64,000 nt of DNA from JAHDBG01 sp963922315 (lineage in GTDB: Bacteria > Pseudomonadota > Gammaproteobacteria > Chromatiales > Chromatiaceae), in the NCBI GenBank assembly GCA_963922315.1, contig CAWUID010000005.1, positions 1 through 64,000 on the forward strand, read 5' to 3'. This document shows, one piece after another, positions 17,838 through 26,248 of the stretch; position 1 is the first letter of the stretch; the number at the start of each line of letters is the position of its first letter. The notes under the pieces were generated by a model. It searched no databases, was not told the DNA's origin, and saw nothing but the letters and a program-made list of their open reading frames with translations. Made by a program: the position numbers and the translations under genes.

Positions 17838-19781
17838 TTAATTTGCGTTGGTGTGCGTATAGTCGGTGATCAGTTGTTCGACGACCGCAGGTTCCGCTAA
17901 GGTGGAAGTGTCTCCCAGGTCGGTCAGTTCTCCGGCGGCGATTTTACGCAGGATGCGGCGCATGATTTTGCCGGAGCGGGTTTTTGGCAAGCCTGGTGCC
18001 CACTGGATGATGTTGATCGTTGCGATTGGCCCGATTTCGCGGCGTACCTGCTGTATCAGTTCGGTCCGGAGTGCCGTGGTTCCGGTTTTCCCTGCCATCA
18101 GGGTGACATACGCATAAATGCCTTGTCCGGTGATGTCGTGCGGATAGCCGACCACTGCGGCTTCTGCCACTTGTGGATGTAGCACCAGGGCAGACTCTAT
18201 TTCTGCGGTGCCCAGCCGGTGTCCGGACACGTTCAGCACGTCGTCTACCCGTCCAGTGATCCAGTAGTAGCCATCCTCGTCCCGCCGTGCGCCATCCCCC
18301 GTGAAGTAATAACCGGGATATTGTGCAAAGTAGGTCTGGTAGAATCGTTCCGGGTCGCCATATACGCCACGCATCTGGGATGGCCAGGGGTGTTTCATCG
18401 CCAGGTTACCCTGCGCCGGATTGCCGTGGATTTCATTCCCGGTATCGTCCAGCAGGACTGGCTGTACGCCGAAGAAGGGCAGGGTGGCTGAGCCTGGTTT
18501 CAAGGGTGTGGCACCAGGTAGTGGGGTGATCAGATGCGCACCGGTTTCGGTTTGCCACCAGGTATCGACGATCGGGCAGCGTTGGTCGCCAACCACTTCG
18601 TGGTACCATTTCCAGGCTTCCGGGTTGATCGGTTCGCCGACGGTGCCGAGCAGGCGTAGGCTGGTGCGTCGGGTCTGGTGTACCCAGTCATCGCCGTTGC
18701 CCATCAAGGCACGGATCGCGGTCGGGGCGGTATAGAAAGTGGCAACCTGGTGTTTGTCGCAGATCTGCCAGAAGCGAGACGCATCCGGCCAGGTCGGGAT
18801 GCCTTCGAAGAATAAGATTGTGGCGCCATTGGCTAGCGGGCCGTATAGACAGTAGCTATGTCCGGTGATCCAGCCGACATCGGCGGTACACCAGTACACT
18901 TCGCCGGGTCGGTGGTCGAATACCAGGTCGTGGGTCATCGCGGCCTGCAGCAGGTAGCCTGCGGTGGTGTGTAAGACGCCTTTCGGTTTGCCGGTTGAGC
19001 CGGAGGTGTACAGAATGAACAGTGGATCTTCTGCTGCCATCGATTCTGCCGGGCAGTCGGCTGAGGCGGCCTGCATCGCATCGTGATACCACACATCCCG
19101 GTTATCATCCCAATCTACCGGTTCTCCGCCGCGTTGTACCACGATGCAGGTGTCGACTTGTGGGCAGTCGGCCAATGCCTGGTCGGCCTGGGCCTTCAGT
19201 GGGATTTTTTTGCCGCCCCGGACGGACTGATCGGCGGTGATCAGCACGGTACAGTCGGCATCCTGAATGCGGTTTTTCAACGCATCTGGTGAGAAGCCGG
19301 CAAATACGACGGAATGGATGGCGCCGATCCGGGTGCAGGCGAGCATGGCGATGGCGGCCTCCGGGATCATCGGCAGGTAGAGGGAAACCCGGTCTCCTTT
19401 ACGTACGCCCCTGGCCTTCAGCACATTGGCGAAGCGGCAAACTGCAATATGCAGTTCGCGGTAGCTGAGACGACGTGTCTCGTTTGGATCGTCACCTTCC
19501 CAGAGGATCGCGGTCTGTTCAGCACGGGTTGCCAGGTGCCGGTCGATGCAGTTAGCAGACACGTTCAGGGTGGCACCGTCAAACCAGCGGATGTGCAGGT
19601 CGTCTGCCTGGTAAGACCAGTCCAGTACTTGTTGCCAGGGTGTGTCAAATTGGAGATACTGCGCCGCTTGTTGTGCCCAATAGGTTTCCGGGTCTGTGAT
19701 GGATGTCTGGTATTGTTCAGCGTATTGTGCGGCATTGATTTTTGCGTTTGCTGCAAATTCACGAGGGACTGGGTGCATCAT
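17838..19781 (-). CDS. acs: Acetyl-CoA synthetase
   Basis: AMP-forming ligase activating acetate to acetyl-CoA. The 647-residue protein has the AMP-binding motif YTSGSTGKPKG, the acetate-pocket region WWQTETGAHLITPLPG, the hinge ITGRVDDVLNVSGHRLGTAEIE (truncated here) and the acetylation-site motif PKTRSGKIMRR near the C-terminus. It is divergent from gcvT with 55 bp between the starts. It is full length with no anomalies. Confidence 0.97.
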   Translation of the reverse strand: MMHPVPREFAANAKINAAQYAEQYQTSITDPETYWAQQAAQYLQFDTPWQQVLDWSYQADDLHIRWFDGATLNVSANCIDRHLATRAEQTAILWEGDDPNETRRLSYRELHIAVCRFANVLKARGVRKGDRVSLYLPMIPEAAIAMLACTRIGAIHSVVFAGFSPDALKNRIQDADCTVLITADQSVRGGKKIPLKAQADQALADCPQVDTCIVVQRGGEPVDWDDNRDVWYHDAMQAASADCPAESMAAEDPLFILYTSGSTGKPKGVLHTTAGYLLQAAMTHDLVFDHRPGEVYWCTADVGWITGHSYCLYGPLANGATILFFEGIPTWPDASRFWQICDKHQVATFYTAPTAIRALMGNGDDWVHQTRRTSLRLLGTVGEPINPEAWKWYHEVVGDQRCPIVDTWWQTETGAHLITPLPGATPLKPGSATLPFFGVQPVLLDDTGNEIHGNPAQGNLAMKHPWPSQMRGVYGDPERFYQTYFAQYPGYYFTGDGARRDEDGYYWITGRVDDVLNVSGHRLGTAEIESALVLHPQVAEAAVVGYPHDITGQGIYAYVTLMAGKTGTTALRTELIQQVRREIGPIATINIIQWAPGLPKTRSGKIMRRILRKIAAGELTDLGDTSTLAEPAVVEQLITDYTHTNAN

Positions 19782-19836
19782 GGTTGTCAGCTCCGGTTTA
19801 TGGGTCGCTATTATCTTTATTGCAGGGTGAGTGTTG

Positions 19837-20928
19837 ATGTCGAATCAGACACCGTTATTTGAGGCGCATGTGGCGCTGGGTGCCCGTATGGTACCTTTTG
19901 CGGGTTGGGATTTACCAGTCCATTTTGGTTCGCAATTGGATGAACATCATGCGGTACGGCGCCGGGCCGGGATGTTTGATGTGTGCCATATGCGTGCGGT
20001 AGATGTGACGGGGGCGGATGCGTGTGCTTTTTTACGCCGGGTGCTGGCGAATGATGTGCAGAAGCTGCGTGTACCGGGCAAGGCTTTGTATTCGTGCTTG
20101 TTGTCCGATGATGGCGGTGTGCTGGATGATCTGATTGTGTATTTTCTGGCTTCAGACCGGTTCCGGCTGGTGGTGAACGCGGGGACAGCGTCGAAGGATA
20201 TCGCCTGGTTGCAGTCGCAGGCAGCTGATCTGGCAGTGCAGGTTGTGCCCCGGGCTGATCTGGGGATGATCGCAGTGCAGGGCCCGCTGGCGCGCGAGCG
20301 GGTGTTGTCGTTGTTGCCGGATTCTGTGCGGCAGGCAGCAGCACAATTGAAACCGTTTTTTGCGCTGGTGGAAGAGGAATGGTTTGTGGCGCGGACCGGG
20401 TATACTGGTGAGGATGGGTTTGAGGTGATGCTGGATCAGGCAGCTTTGCCATCTTTCTGGCAGCAGTTACTGGATATCGGGGTTCAACCTTGTGGTCTGG
20501 GTGCACGGGATACGTTGCGGCTGGAGGCGGGGATGAATCTGTACGGGCAGGATATGGATGAACAGGTTTCGCCTTTATCGTCCGGCCTGGCCTGGACGGT
20601 GGATCTGCACGATCCGGCACGTCGCTTTATTGGCCGCGAGGCGCTGGAGGCGGAGCTGGCTGCTGGGAGTGCTGCGCAGTTTGTCGGCCTGGTACTGGCT
20701 GGTAAGGGGGTGTTGCGACAGCATCAGCCGTTATTTGCGGATGATCAGCCGGTGGGTGAGGTGACATCTGGTGGCTTTGCGCCGACGTTACAACGTTCGA
20801 TTGCCCTGGCGCGGGTGGTACCCGGTGTGGTCGGATCTTTATGTGTCGGGATTCGTAACAAGCGGATGCCGGTGGTGCAGGTGAATCCGCCGTTTGTGCG
20901 GCGCGGTCAGGTCAAAGTTGCAGTATAG
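19837..20928 (+). CDS. gcvT: Glycine cleavage system T protein (aminomethyltransferase)
   Basis: The folate-dependent component of the glycine cleavage system, releasing ammonia and forming methylene-THF from the aminomethyl-lipoyl arm of GcvH. The start ATG 19837 is preceded by AGGGTGAG. The protein is 363 residues with MFDVCHM (most homologues MFDVSHM), YTGEDGFEV and the C-terminal GEVTSGGFAPTLQRSIALARV. gcvH follows after 39 bp. gcvP is not in the window. Confidence 0.96.
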   Translation: MSNQTPLFEAHVALGARMVPFAGWDLPVHFGSQLDEHHAVRRRAGMFDVCHMRAVDVTGADACAFLRRVLANDVQKLRVPGKALYSCLLSDDGGVLDDLIVYFLASDRFRLVVNAGTASKDIAWLQSQAADLAVQVVPRADLGMIAVQGPLARERVLSLLPDSVRQAAAQLKPFFALVEEEWFVARTGYTGEDGFEVMLDQAALPSFWQQLLDIGVQPCGLGARDTLRLEAGMNLYGQDMDEQVSPLSSGLAWTVDLHDPARRFIGREALEAELAAGSAAQFVGLVLAGKGVLRQHQPLFADDQPVGEVTSGGFAPTLQRSIALARVVPGVVGSLCVGIRNKRMPVVQVNPPFVRRGQVKVAV

Positions 20929-20967
20929 GTGCCTCAGGGCATGTTTGATTTTTAATGAGGATTTGTC

Positions 20968-21360
20968 ATGAGTCATATTCCAGATAATCTGAAATTTACG
21001 ACTAGCCATGAATGGGTGCAGTTAGCTGACGATGGCACTGCTAATATTGGCATCACGGATCATGCGCAGACATTGCTGGGCGATCTGGTGTTTGTTGAGC
21101 TGCCGGAAGTCGGGGACGATCTGGCACAGGGTGATGAGTGTGCGGTGGTGGAGTCGGTAAAGGCAGCTTCCGATGTCTATGCGCCGGTCAGTGGTCAGGT
21201 GGTTGCCTGTAATGGGGCATTGGAGGATGCACCAGAAACTATCAATGAAGATCCATATGCGGAGGGCTGGTTGTTCAGGTTGAAATTATCTGACACAGCT
21301 GAGCTGGATGACTTGCTGGATGCGGCTGCGTATCGCGCATTGTGCGAGCAGGACGATTAG
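20968..21360 (+). CDS. gcvH: Glycine cleavage system H protein
   Basis: The lipoylated shuttle protein of the glycine cleavage system. It has 130 residues, opening with IPDNLKFTTSHEWVQ and carrying the lipoyl lysine Lys65 in ESVKAASDVYAP. The C-terminus (NEDPYAEGWLFRLKL) is intact. It probably shares an operon with gcvT. The convergent CNNM gene ends 20 bp downstream. Confidence 0.97.
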   Translation: MSHIPDNLKFTTSHEWVQLADDGTANIGITDHAQTLLGDLVFVELPEVGDDLAQGDECAVVESVKAASDVYAPVSGQVVACNGALEDAPETINEDPYAEGWLFRLKLSDTAELDDLLDAAAYRALCEQDD

Positions 21361-21380
21361 CATTAAATCGGATTTGCCGC

Positions 21381-22634
21381 TCAGGGTTTGATGTGTGCGG
21401 TCTTCACACAGTTATCCTGCGTTTGCAGGATATCAATCGGAACGCCGGCAATCCTGACGGATGTGCCGCTCTCCGGCAGGTTTTGCAGGTGTTCCACGAT
21501 CAGGCCGTTGAGTGTTTTGGGTCCAGTCAGCGGTAAATCCCAGTTCAGCAGGCCGGCCAGTTCGCGCACGCTGGTGTGCCCCTGAACTAAGAAGGTATTG
21601 TCGTCCTGCAGCTGGATATCCGGTATATCGTCTGTGGGTACGGTGGTAAATTCTCCAACGATTTGTTCCAGTAAGTCAGACATGGTCAGCAATCCCAGAA
21701 TGTCGCCATATTCGTCAACAATCAGTCCGGAACGGCGTTTCTGGCGTTGAAACTGATGCAGTTGCTGGTGCAGTGAGGTGCCTTCCGGAATGTAGTAGGG
21801 CTCGCGTAACAGTGTTTGGAGTTGAGTGTGATCCAATTGTGGATGCTGCAGGCTTGCCCCCAGCACCTGGCGGACATGCAGGGTACCGACCATCTGATCA
21901 ATATTGTGTCGATAGACCAGTACTCGGGTGTAGGGTAAGGTCTGTAGTCGTTGCAGGATCTGTGTCATCGGCTGGGTGATATCTACCCCTTCCAGATCCT
22001 GTCGAGGCACCATGATATCTTCAACCTGCAATTGCTCCAGATCGAGGATGCTGAGCAGCATGTTGCGGTGCCGTTGTGGTATCAGAACATCGGCCTCATT
22101 CACCACGGTACGTAATTCTTCGCGGCTGAGACTATCGCCTGCCTGCTGGTCGGGGTTGAGTCGCAGCAGGCGCAAGATGCTGTTTGCGACCAGGTTTACC
22201 AGCCACACAACCGGTGTGAGTAAACGCAGCAGGGGGGTGTAGATCCAGGCAGCTGGGTAGGCGAGCTTTTCCGGATGTAATGCAGCGAATGTTTTCGGTG
22301 CCACTTCGGCAAAGATCAGCACGATCAGAGTCAGCAGGCCAGCTGCGATCGGGATGGCGCCTTCTCCGCCCAGGCGCAGCGCAATCAGCGTGACCAGAGC
22401 GGAAGCCAGAATATTGACGAAGTTGTTGCCGAGCAGAATTAGTCCGATCAGTCGGTCGGGTTTTTGCAGTAAGGCATGGGCGAGGCGTGCACCAGCGTGA
22501 CCGCTATCTGCCTGATGGCGCAGGCGATACCGGTTGAGGGTCATGAGGGCGGTTTCAGAACCGGAAAAAAAGGCAGAAAGGCAGAGTAATACGATCAGCA
22601 GGCCGCCTAAGACGGCAATCGGAATGGTGTCCAA
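21381..22634 (-). CDS. CNNM/CBS-domain transporter (CorB/YfjD-type)
   Basis: A 417-residue inner-membrane protein: an N-terminal CNNM (DUF21) domain with three to four membrane segments (CLSAFFSGSETALMTLNRYRL, NNFVNILASALVTLIAL, FAEVAPKTFAALHPE), two CBS domains starting near DIMVPRQDLEGVD, and a C-terminal CorC_HlyC domain (LVQGHTSVRELAGLLNWDLP). Relatives export or regulate Mg2+ and Co2+. It is convergent with gcvH. Confidence 0.92.
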   Translation of the reverse strand: MDTIPIAVLGGLLIVLLCLSAFFSGSETALMTLNRYRLRHQADSGHAGARLAHALLQKPDRLIGLILLGNNFVNILASALVTLIALRLGGEGAIPIAAGLLTLIVLIFAEVAPKTFAALHPEKLAYPAAWIYTPLLRLLTPVVWLVNLVANSILRLLRLNPDQQAGDSLSREELRTVVNEADVLIPQRHRNMLLSILDLEQLQVEDIMVPRQDLEGVDITQPMTQILQRLQTLPYTRVLVYRHNIDQMVGTLHVRQVLGASLQHPQLDHTQLQTLLREPYYIPEGTSLHQQLHQFQRQKRRSGLIVDEYGDILGLLTMSDLLEQIVGEFTTVPTDDIPDIQLQDDNTFLVQGHTSVRELAGLLNWDLPLTGPKTLNGLIVEHLQNLPESGTSVRIAGVPIDILQTQDNCVKTAHIKP

Positions 22635-22879
22635 ACGGATGGGTACCTGTGTGGCTGGAATGACTTATCATTTACAGATATTTTATGTTTCATGTCAAGC
22701 AAGTTGTAAAAAATCAGTAATGACTCAATGTGGGCTACTTCAGTTAAAATATAGATGAATATCACTTGTAAAAAGTCTGCTCGGGTGATGTTCGGAAACA
22801 TCATTACAGGGTTTTCGGATGTTGGAAAGACGTAGATCATTCTCCATTTACTAAGAAGAAAAGTCTGGCTTGATTATCT

Positions 22880-23012
22880 GAAAATTTATACTTGAAATAC
22901 CCCGTCGCTTGCGGCGGGGACAAAACTATGGAGGTTTCCAAAGGGGGAGAGGCGTGGCTCTCGCCCCTTTGGTCGCAGGCGAGGTTTCATACCTCGTCTG
23001 CGATTTAAATTT
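22880..23012 (+). repeat. Three-hairpin repeat, copy A
   Basis: Three consecutive stems: hairpin 1 at 22900-22919 (CCCCGTCG...GGCGGGG with CTTG apex), hairpin 2 at about 22940-22970 (AAAGGGG...CCCCTTT with inner GAGAG/CTCTC), and hairpin 3 at 22975-23001 (10 bp, loop TTTCATA). Copy B at 24.4 kb has the same layout with compensatory base changes. The two copies flank one GTPase gene in direct orientation. Confidence 0.8.
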
Positions 23013-23052
23013 GATTCTGGCAGGCGGCTTCATCTGCGAAGAGTATTTAAGG

Positions 23053-23062
23053 TGTTATAACA
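23053..23062. promoter_or_regulatory. Perfect palindrome TGTTATAACA, possible Zur operator
   Basis: A perfect 10-bp palindrome in an AT-rich tract 62 bp before the start of a CobW-family GTPase. The sequence resembles the core of gammaproteobacterial Zur boxes (TGTTATA half-sites), and members of this GTPase family are often Zur-controlled. The assignment is inference from resemblance. Confidence 0.4.
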
Positions 23063-23124
23063 TAAAATTTTATGCCACCTTTTTTCCTCTGATTATTTTA
23101 TCTTATATCAAAGCGAACATCACC

Positions 23125-24333
23125 ATGTCCCAAATCAGTAAACTGCCTGTAACCGTACTTTCCGGTTTTCTTGGTGCAGGAAAAACGACAGTACTCAGTC
23201 ATATTCTGAATAACCGACAAGGCAGAAAAGTGGCCGTGATCGTGAATGATATGAGTGAAATCAATATTGATTCGGCGATTGTGCGAAATGAAGTTTCGTT
23301 AAACCGTAGTGAAGAAAAACTTGTGGAAATGAGTAATGGCTGTATCTGTTGTACCTTACGTGAGGATCTGTTAGAAGAAGTTAATAAGCTTGCACAGGAT
23401 GGGCGCTTTGATTATTTGTTGATTGAATCCACAGGAATTTCTGAGCCCCTGCCGGTGGCAGAGACTTTTACCTTTGCAGATGAAAATGGTATTTCATTAT
23501 CTGATCTGGCTGATCTGGATACGATGGTGACGGTGGTTGATGCGGTTAATTTCCTGAAAGATTATGAAGAAGCACAATATTTACAAGAAGTGGGTGAGTC
23601 TTTAGGTGAAGACGATGAACGTAGTGTTGCTGACTTGCTGGTTGATCAGGTTGAGTTTGCCAATGTCATCCTTGTCAGCAAGACAGATTTAGTTGAAGCC
23701 AATGATATTGAACGCCTGATTGCTATCCTGAAAACGCTTAACACGAATGCTCGGATTATCCCAATCAATCGAGGTAAGGTAGACCTGGATGATGTTTTGA
23801 ACACGGGTTTATTCGATTTTCAGCGCGCGCAGGAAGCACCTGGCTGGCTCAAAGAAATGCGTGGTGAGCATGTTCCTGAAACCGAAGAATATGGTATTAG
23901 CAGTTTTAGTTACTTAGCACGTCGTCCCTTTCATCCTGAAAAGTTTTACCAGTTTCTTCATGGTACAGAAGATTACGGCAAATTGATTCGTTCTAAAGGT
24001 TACTTCTGGTTGGCTTCACGCCCACAATTTGCGGGCCAATGGAGCCAGGCAGGAGGAATTGCTCATTATGGATTTGCTGGTATGTTCTGGAAAGCTGTAC
24101 CTAAAGAGAACTGGCCCACTGATGAAAGTTATCTGGCTTCTATTGAGAAACAGTGGGTTGAGCCTTTTGGTGATATGCGCCAGGAGCTTGTATTTATCGG
24201 CCAAGGGCTGGATCAGGATGGTGTTACTCAAGCGCTTGATAATTGCTTATTAAATGAGGAAGAAGTGTTGCGGGGTAAAGATTACTGGGCCACATTGGCT
24301 GACCCATTTCCTGCATGGGATCAAAACACCTGA
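23125..24333 (+). CDS. CobW/COG0523 family GTPase, putative zinc metallochaperone
   Basis: A 402-residue G3E-family GTPase starting at ATG 23125. The P-loop GFLGAGKT is at residues 14-21, the metal-binding GCICC at 71-75, then IESTGISEPLPV and SKTDLVE (guanine specificity). The CobW C-terminal domain begins near GISSFSYLARRPFHPEKF. The family delivers metals, chiefly zinc, to client enzymes under limitation; relatives are ZigA and YciC. It stands alone, flanked by two copies of a structured repeat, and is more AT-rich than gcvT or ispH nearby. Confidence 0.88.
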   Translation: MSQISKLPVTVLSGFLGAGKTTVLSHILNNRQGRKVAVIVNDMSEINIDSAIVRNEVSLNRSEEKLVEMSNGCICCTLREDLLEEVNKLAQDGRFDYLLIESTGISEPLPVAETFTFADENGISLSDLADLDTMVTVVDAVNFLKDYEEAQYLQEVGESLGEDDERSVADLLVDQVEFANVILVSKTDLVEANDIERLIAILKTLNTNARIIPINRGKVDLDDVLNTGLFDFQRAQEAPGWLKEMRGEHVPETEEYGISSFSYLARRPFHPEKFYQFLHGTEDYGKLIRSKGYFWLASRPQFAGQWSQAGGIAHYGFAGMFWKAVPKENWPTDESYLASIEKQWVEPFGDMRQELVFIGQGLDQDGVTQALDNCLLNEEEVLRGKDYWATLADPFPAWDQNT

Positions 24334-24422
24334 TTGCTACAAGCTCAGCTCTGCTTAAGCCGTTGAGCTAGTCTTATATCCGGACTATCGACATCAGATG
24401 GTATCCTCGAAATACCTACCGC

Positions 24423-24556
24423 TTTTTAATCTGAGAATTCCCCGCAGCTTGCTGCGGGGACAAAACAATGGAAGATTCCAAAAGAGGAAAGGTGTAGCGC
24501 TCACTCCTCTGGTCGTGGGCGAAGTTGCATACCTCGCCCACGATTTTAAATTTGAT
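24423..24556 (+). repeat. Three-hairpin repeat, copy B
   Basis: Hairpin 1 is at 24440-24459 (CCCCGCAG...CTGCGGGG), hairpin 2 at about 24483-24510 (AGAGGA...TCCTCT) and hairpin 3 at 24515-24541 (GTGGGCGA...CGCCCAC, loop TTGCATA). Relative to copy A, stem pairs change C-G to A-T in hairpin 1, and C-G to T-A and A-T to G-C in hairpin 3, with loops and spacers conserved. It lies between the CobW-family gene and ispH. Confidence 0.8.
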
Positions 24557-24570
24557 CACCGTCTTTAAAC

Positions 24571-25545
24571 TCACCGTACGTGTTGTCTGGCAGTCGGGCC
24601 GGACGATGTTTTGCTGCGAAGTGCCTGAGGCAGGTTGAAGACGACGTGTTCAGTTTTGCCTTGCATCTGGGTTATCTCACTGGCTCCCCAGGCGCTGAGT
24701 TGAGTCAATACTGCCTGCACGACTTCTTCTGGTGCTGAGGCACCTGCAGTGAGTCCAATGGTATCGCAGCCGGTCAGCCAACCGGGTTGTATGTCGTCTG
24801 GTCCGTCGATCAGGTAAGCCACGCAGCCCTGTTGTTCTGCCAGCTCCTTCAGACGGTTGGAATTCGAGCTTTCGGGTGAGCCGACGACCAGAATCTGGTC
24901 ACATTGTGCAGCAAGCTGCCGGACGGCGTCCTGCCGGTTCTGAGTGGCGTAGCAAATATCATCTTTGCGTGGCCCCTGAATAGATGGAAAGCGGGCGCGT
25001 AACGCCTGAATAATCTGCGCTGTATCATCTACAGACAAGGTGGTCTGGGTGACGAATGCCAATTTGTCTGGCAGATTAACCTGTAATCCGGCAACATCAT
25101 CCGGCGTTTCTACCAGATAGATCCGCTGACGTGCGGTATCCCGGTACTGTCCCAATGTCCCTTCCACTTCCGGGTGTCCGGCATGGCCAATCAAAATCAC
25201 TTCGTGCCCGGCCTGACATTGTCGTGCGACTTCCAGATGAACCTTCGTCACCAGTGGACAAGTGGCATCGAATACCTGTAGATTATGCGCCTCGGCGGCT
25301 TGTCGGACGGCCTGTGATACTCCATGTGCACTGAAAATGACAGTATTGCCGTCAGGTATTTCGTCCAGTTCATCGACAAAAATGGCACCACGTTGCTGCA
25401 ATTGCGTGACTACGGTGCGGTTATGTACCACTTCGTGCCGGACGTAGACCGGTGCGCCGAGCAGTTCCAGAGCGCGTTCCACAATTTCAATAGCACGATC
25501 CACGCCGGCACAAAAGCCGCGTGGGTTAGCAAGTAATACCTTCAT
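24571..25545 (-). CDS. ispH: 4-hydroxy-3-methylbut-2-enyl diphosphate reductase
   Basis: The [4Fe-4S] enzyme making IPP and DMAPP in the last step of the MEP pathway. The 324-residue protein starts at ATG 25545 (ANPRGFCAGVDRAIE with Cys12). Other ligand cysteines are in FDATCPLVTKVH and in SNSNRLKELAEQ's preceding region DICYATQNRQDAV. VVGSPESSNSNRL and LTAGASAPE are family signatures. An alternative start at 25563 would overlap the pyrE 5' region. It is divergent from pyrE. ispF lies at 48.1 kb. Confidence 0.96.
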   Translation of the reverse strand: MKVLLANPRGFCAGVDRAIEIVERALELLGAPVYVRHEVVHNRTVVTQLQQRGAIFVDELDEIPDGNTVIFSAHGVSQAVRQAAEAHNLQVFDATCPLVTKVHLEVARQCQAGHEVILIGHAGHPEVEGTLGQYRDTARQRIYLVETPDDVAGLQVNLPDKLAFVTQTTLSVDDTAQIIQALRARFPSIQGPRKDDICYATQNRQDAVRQLAAQCDQILVVGSPESSNSNRLKELAEQQGCVAYLIDGPDDIQPGWLTGCDTIGLTAGASAPEEVVQAVLTQLSAWGASEITQMQGKTEHVVFNLPQALRSKTSSGPTARQHVR

Positions 25546-25576
25546 ACAGAATCTTTCTTCCATGAATCAGGTGGTT

Positions 25577-26248
25577 ATGCCGGATTACCGGCATGAATTT
25601 ATTCAGTTTGCCCTGCAGACAAATGTGCTGCAATTTGGCGAATTTGCGCTGAAATCGGGCCGGATCAGCCCGTATTTCTTCAATGCTGGTCTGTTTTATA
25701 CCGGTGCGGCTCTGGCTCAGCTGGGGCGTTTTTATGCCCGTGCCATCACAGACGCTGATTGTGTATTTGATGTTTTGTACGGTCCGGCATACAAAGGGAT
25801 ACCGCTGGCAGCGGTGACTGCGGCAGCATTATACGAAACGTATCAGCGAGATGTCCCGTATGCATTTAATCGCAAAGAAGCGAAGGGTCATGGTGAAGGT
25901 GGGCTGACTGTTGGAGCACCGCTGGCCGGACAAAGGGTGCTGATCATAGATGATGTGATTACAGCAGGCACGGCGGTGCGTGAGTCTATGGATATTATCC
26001 AGGCTCAGGGCGCAACCTGTGCTGGCGTGGTGATTGCATTAGACCGGCAGGAGCGTGGTCAGCATACCTTATCTGCGATTCAGGAAGTCATACAGCAGTA
26101 TCAGATACCGGTCATACCGATTGCGCGGCTGGATGACATGGTGGCTTATCTGCAGCAGCAGCCGGCACTGGCAGGCCATGTCAGTCAGATTCAGGCTTAT
26201 CGGGCTGAATATGGCATTCATTCCTTCGATACAACCACCAGCTCATGA
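25577..26248 (+). CDS. pyrE: Orotate phosphoribosyltransferase
   Basis: PyrE couples orotate and PRPP to give OMP in pyrimidine synthesis. I use ATG 25577 because it has AGGTGG just upstream and matches family N-termini (MPDYRHEFIQFAL); an ATG at 25562 is in frame. The 223-residue protein has FGEFALKSGRISPYFFNAG, NRKEAKGHGEGG and the PRPP motif VLIIDDVITAGTA. It overlaps leuS by 4 nt (ATGA). Confidence 0.96.
   Translation: MPDYRHEFIQFALQTNVLQFGEFALKSGRISPYFFNAGLFYTGAALAQLGRFYARAITDADCVFDVLYGPAYKGIPLAAVTAAALYETYQRDVPYAFNRKEAKGHGEGGLTVGAPLAGQRVLIIDDVITAGTAVRESMDIIQAQGATCAGVVIALDRQERGQHTLSAIQEVIQQYQIPVIPIARLDDMVAYLQQQPALAGHVSQIQAYRAEYGIHSFDTTTSS

Larger units (their letters stand above)
22635..23124. 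other. 490-bp gap without a gene
   Basis: The first 260 bases are AT-rich with no open frame or motif I can support. The rest holds copy A of the three-hairpin repeat and a palindromic operator-like site before the CobW-family gene. An in-frame extension of that gene back to 22909 runs through the repeat and is not credible coding sequence. Confidence 0.7.

Noticed and set aside
19817..20620. 267-codon minus-strand frame rich in Pro, His and Thr
   Set aside because: It is antisense to gcvT, which has clear motifs; the composition is that of a shadow frame in GC-biased DNA.
22909..23124. N-terminal extension of the CobW-family protein
   Set aside because: It would translate the three-hairpin repeat; homologues start at MSQISKLPVTVLSGFLGAGK, and ATG 23125 fits.
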